From: Paracoccaceae bacterium
Lineage (GTDB): Bacteria; Pseudomonadota; Alphaproteobacteria; Rhodobacterales; Rhodobacteraceae
Reading direction: 5' to 3'
Assembly (NCBI GenBank): GCA_007128995.1
Contig: SKWJ01000013.1
Span: 1-6,980 of the forward strand
DNA: 6,980 nt
The notes under the pieces were generated by a model. It worked only from the letters and a program-made list of their open reading frames with translations. It was not told where the DNA came from and made no database searches. Position numbers and translations under genes: made by a program. Each line of letters begins with the position of its first letter. Positions within the stretch are counted from its first letter, which is position 1. Positions 4,814 to 6,980 of this stretch are shown piece after piece.

Positions 4814-6205
4814 ATGCCACCACAAAAGCTATATGCCGGGGCGAAATTGCGCGAAACGCGCAATCAGTTGTCACTGACGCAGAAGGACTTCGCCGCACGA
4901 CTGGGCGTGTCCCTGCCCTATCTCAATCAGATGGAGAACAACAACCGCCCCTTGTCGACTGCCGTTGTCCTTGCACTGGCGCGCGAGTTCGGGATGGACG
5001 TTACCGAACTCTCTGCCGGTGACAGCGAACGCCTGGTCTCGGATCTGCGCGAAGCCTTTGCCGATCCGCTCTTTGGCGCAACAACGCCAGCGCTGCCGGA
5101 CCTGCGCCTGATTGGTGCCAATGCACCCGGCTTTGCCCGTGCCTTTCTCGATCTGCATCGCGCCTATCGGCAAGCACAAGAGCAGCTCGCCTCGCTGGAT
5201 GAAGCCTTGGGCCGCGAGGATACTACCTTGCGGCTAAGCCCTTGGGAAGAGGTGCGCGATTTCTTTCATTACTGCGATAACTATCTGGATGCGGTCGACC
5301 GGGCAGCCGAACGCTTCGCGACACAGGGGCGCGACACGCTGACATTGGCGCGCGAGACGCTGGCGCAGCGCAAGATCACGCTGAAGCTTACAAACAGCCA
5401 GACCTTGCGCCATATGGATGCCGAAAATCGCACGCTTGAAATCTCGGCCAAGGCCACGCGAGCGACTCAGGCGTTTCAGATGCTTCACCAAATCGCCCTG
5501 CTGACACAATCCGACCTGCTGGACGCAACGCTGGATCTGGCACGATTTCAGTCCGACGAGGCGCGCGCCATCGCCAAGATTGGCCTTGCAAACTATTTCG
5601 CAGGCGCGGCGTTGTTGCCATATGGTCGGTTTCTCGACGCGGCGCAAAGCAAACGCCACGACCTGGAGGCCCTTGCCGATCAGTTCGGGGCGTCAATCGA
5701 ACAGGTAGCGCATCGGCTTTCGACCATGCAAAGACCCGGCGCCAAAGGTGTGCCGTTCTTTTTCGTGCGCGTCGATCAGGCCGGCACGATTACCAAGCGC
5801 CACTCCGCGACGCGGTTGCAATTCGCCCGTTTTGGTGGGGCCTGCCCGCTCTGGAATGTCCACCGCGCTTTCGAGACGCCGGGCCGTTTTCTGCGCCAAC
5901 TGGCCGAGACACCGGACGGCATGCGGTATTTCTGCCTCGCGCTGGCAGTCACCAAAGGGGGCGGTGCATTTCATGCCCCCGTGCGGCGCTACGCGATCGG
6001 GCTGGGCTGCGAAATCGATCATGCAGGCGCCCTCGTCTACGCGGATGGAATGGATATCGGGCGCGCTGGCGGGTTTGAACCGATCGGGATTTCATGTCGG
6101 ATTTGCGAACGCGACAGTTGTCATCAGCGCTCTGTTCCGCCGCTGGAGCGGCACTTGACAGTGGATCACGACTATCGGGGCTTATTGCCCTACCGGATCG
6201 AGTGA
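4814..6205 (+). CDS. pccR: Short-chain fatty acyl-CoA regulator (ScfR family), PccR
   Basis: A 463-residue cytoplasmic transcription factor. Residues 8-69 are an XRE-type helix-turn-helix (LTQKDFAARLGVSLPYLNQ, 21-39). A middle region of about 180-300 resembles the ImmA/IrrE peptidase fold but has H225-Q226 and L229 in place of HExxH, so it should be inactive. About 305-463 is the DUF2083-type C-terminal domain that contacts acyl-CoA in this family, with ACPLWNVHRAFETPG (343-357) and a C-x2-C-x4-C cluster (C428, C431, C436). In R. sphaeroides PccR regulates pccB, and RamB and mycobacterial PrpR are relatives. The mycobacterial PrpR is reported to carry a [4Fe-4S] cluster near its CoA pocket. 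GGGGGA lies three bases before the ATG. TTTGCAAA boxes precede both pccB and this gene. The stop lies 9 bp from that of the convergent SH3 gene. The family call is firm; the pccR name rests on the adjacent pccB. Confidence 0.92.
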   Translation: MPPQKLYAGAKLRETRNQLSLTQKDFAARLGVSLPYLNQMENNNRPLSTAVVLALAREFGMDVTELSAGDSERLVSDLREAFADPLFGATTPALPDLRLIGANAPGFARAFLDLHRAYRQAQEQLASLDEALGREDTTLRLSPWEEVRDFFHYCDNYLDAVDRAAERFATQGRDTLTLARETLAQRKITLKLTNSQTLRHMDAENRTLEISAKATRATQAFQMLHQIALLTQSDLLDATLDLARFQSDEARAIAKIGLANYFAGAALLPYGRFLDAAQSKRHDLEALADQFGASIEQVAHRLSTMQRPGAKGVPFFFVRVDQAGTITKRHSATRLQFARFGGACPLWNVHRAFETPGRFLRQLAETPDGMRYFCLALAVTKGGGAFHAPVRRYAIGLGCEIDHAGALVYADGMDIGRAGGFEPIGISCRICERDSCHQRSVPPLERHLTVDHDYRGLLPYRIE

Positions 6206-6214
6206 CAGCAGTAT

Positions 6215-6718
6215 TCAGTCAAACTCTTCTGTGGCGTCCACCCCCCAGAGATGGCGTTTCTCCGCCCAGCCCCGCGCGCCCTCGGCTTCCATGCGGCACC
6301 AGTCGCGCTGGCATTCACGCAGACGCGCGATCACACCGCGTTCCAGCAACGCAGTCTGTGCACTGGTGTCGTCCGCACGCTGATGAAGCGGCGTCATATC
6401 CGTCTGAACCAAGGCGGTGCGTACCCCGGACAGAAGGGCGTGGTGCATCCACCCGCCCTGCCCGTCCACATCTTCAACCCGGCGCCAATGCTCGAATTCT
6501 GCAGTGATGCGCAACGGCAAATCCCGCCGCTTATAGACCCAGTCGATCCGATGCGAGGTATCGGGACCGCGGCGGGCATTCGCCTCATTCGCCTTGAGAG
6601 AGACGAAGCGCGGCAACGGCAGGTTGGTCACCGGTCCGCGTTCGGCCGTGACAGCATGTGTCGGGCCGCATGCCAGCACCAGGGCAACGACGCCCAACAA
6701 GATCGCTCGTGAATTCAT
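6215..6718 (-). CDS. Exported SH3-domain protein
   Basis: A 167-residue protein with an N-terminal export signal (MNSR, then a hydrophobic stretch to about residue 16). The cleavage type is ambiguous: V-L-A-C17 is an imperfect lipobox, while T-H-A before Val23 would suit signal peptidase I. Two bacterial SH3-like repeats follow. The first is at about 38-100 (RFVSLKANEANARRGP, then GGWMHHALLSG). The second is at about 107-160 (a TPLHQRAD start, then ARGWAEKRHLWGV). The second repeat has a close cysteine pair, C136 and C141, that could form a disulfide. Such proteins usually bind peptidoglycan or envelope partners in the periplasm. The ATG at 6716-6718 has GGCAGG upstream. The gene is convergent with pccR and divergent from the dehydrogenase gene, with no evident link to propionate metabolism. 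The stop-to-stop gap of 9 bp leaves no room for a terminator between it and pccR. Confidence 0.87.
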   Translation of the reverse strand: MNSRAILLGVVALVLACGPTHAVTAERGPVTNLPLPRFVSLKANEANARRGPDTSHRIDWVYKRRDLPLRITAEFEHWRRVEDVDGQGGWMHHALLSGVRTALVQTDMTPLHQRADDTSAQTALLERGVIARLRECQRDWCRMEAEGARGWAEKRHLWGVDATEEFD

Positions 6719-6768
6719 CTGCCTGCCTGTCCGGTTGTTCCGGCCTGTTTTCGGTTCAGAGACTGCTC

Positions 6769-6797
6769 ATTTTCCAGATCGCACTCTTCCCATGCAA
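6769..6797 (-). promoter_or_regulatory. Candidate promoter for the SH3-domain protein gene
   Basis: On the minus strand TTGCAT (6792-6797) and GAAAAT (6769-6774) are 17 bases apart, with three and two mismatches to the sigma-70 consensus. This predicts a leader of about 45 bases. One GACTGCT repeat ends two bases beyond the -10. Confidence 0.3.
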
Positions 6798-6815
6798 TTT
6801 GACTGCTTGTAGAAC
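6787..6815 (+). promoter_or_regulatory. Candidate promoter for the 2-hydroxyacid dehydrogenase gene
   Basis: TTCCCA (6787-6792) and TAGAAC (6810-6815) are 17 bases apart, each with two mismatches to consensus. The predicted start near 6822 falls in the last GACTGCT repeat, which would suit repression. It overlaps the opposite-strand candidate, so the two may exclude each other. Confidence 0.25.
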
Positions 6816-6876
6816 TGTGCGACTGCTGGCAGTTTGCCCCAAATCGAAGGCCATGCAAAGAGGTGAGACGCGCGCC

Positions 6877-6980
6877 ATGCCCAATCAACGCCTGAGTGTT
6901 GTCGTAACGCGACGTTTGCCCGAAGTGGTCGAAACGCGTCTGAAGGAATTGTTCGATGTCGAACTGCGCGAAGACGATAC
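6877..6980 (+). CDS. 2-hydroxyacid dehydrogenase (D-glycerate dehydrogenase type), N-terminal part
   Basis: Only 34 codons and two bases are present before the right edge. The start MPNQRLSVVVTRRLPEVVET, followed by RLKELFDVELREDD, is characteristic of the D-glycerate dehydrogenase/glyoxylate-hydroxypyruvate reductase group of the D-isomer 2-hydroxyacid dehydrogenase family. These are cytoplasmic NAD(P)H enzymes that interconvert hydroxypyruvate or glyoxylate with D-glycerate or glycolate. The Rossmann domain and the catalytic Arg, Glu and His lie outside the window, so the substrate cannot be judged here. The ATG at 6877 was chosen because AGAGGTGAG lies about 9 bases upstream. An in-frame ATG at 6853 would swallow that ribosome site. 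The gene is divergent from the SH3 gene across 158 bp. Confidence 0.82.
   Translation, partial: MPNQRLSVVVTRRLPEVVETRLKELFDVELREDD

Larger units (their letters stand above)
6761..6827 (+). repeat. Three GACTGCT direct repeats in the divergent intergenic region
   Basis: GACTGCT occurs at 6761-6767, 6801-6807 and 6821-6827, with start-to-start distances of exactly 40 and 20 bases. All three copies would face the same side of the helix. They lie between the SH3 gene and the dehydrogenase gene and overlap the candidate promoters of both. This could be a direct-repeat operator or chance; the short unit makes either possible. Confidence 0.4.

Overview
The window looks like chromosomal DNA of an alphaproteobacterium, most likely a member of the Rhodobacteraceae (Roseobacter/Rhodobacter group). 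The evidence is the GC-rich coding sequence, the gene order around propionyl-CoA carboxylase, and the presence of a DUF6497-type protein, an SH3-type periplasmic protein and a D-glycerate dehydrogenase in a neighbourhood I associate with that family. I see no mobile element, tRNA, rRNA or CRISPR array.

Layout. The left half (1-3308) is read on the minus strand and is a propionyl-CoA carboxylase cluster. In transcription order it holds pccB (carboxyltransferase beta subunit), a secreted DUF6497-like protein, a 44-residue lipoprotein, an unrecognised 126-residue protein, and the first 154 codons of pccA (biotin carboxylase alpha subunit), which runs off the left edge. A perfect 12-bp hairpin lies between the lipoprotein gene and the 126-residue gene. 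The intergenic region 3309-3527 is a divergent control region with two perfect TTTGCAAA palindromes. To its right, on the plus strand, are a Bcr/CflA-like MFS transporter (3528-4751) and an ScfR-family regulator, PccR (4814-6205), with another TTTGCAAA box and a near-palindromic variant just upstream. PccR ends 9 bp from the stop of a convergent gene for an exported SH3-domain protein (6215-6718, minus). Past a 158-bp divergent intergenic region, the start of a 2-hydroxyacid (D-glycerate) dehydrogenase gene runs off the right edge.

How it fits together. PccA and PccB form the biotin enzyme that carboxylates propionyl-CoA to methylmalonyl-CoA, which lets the cell use propionate and odd-chain or branched substrates. 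PccR, a cytoplasmic XRE-type regulator of the short-chain fatty acyl-CoA family, is expected to sense an acyl-CoA and control pccB through the TTTGCAAA boxes. The same boxes are placed so that the transporter and pccR itself may also be controlled. The least explained parts are the transporter, the three small genes lodged between pccB and pccA, and a set of regularly spaced GACTGCT repeats at the right end.
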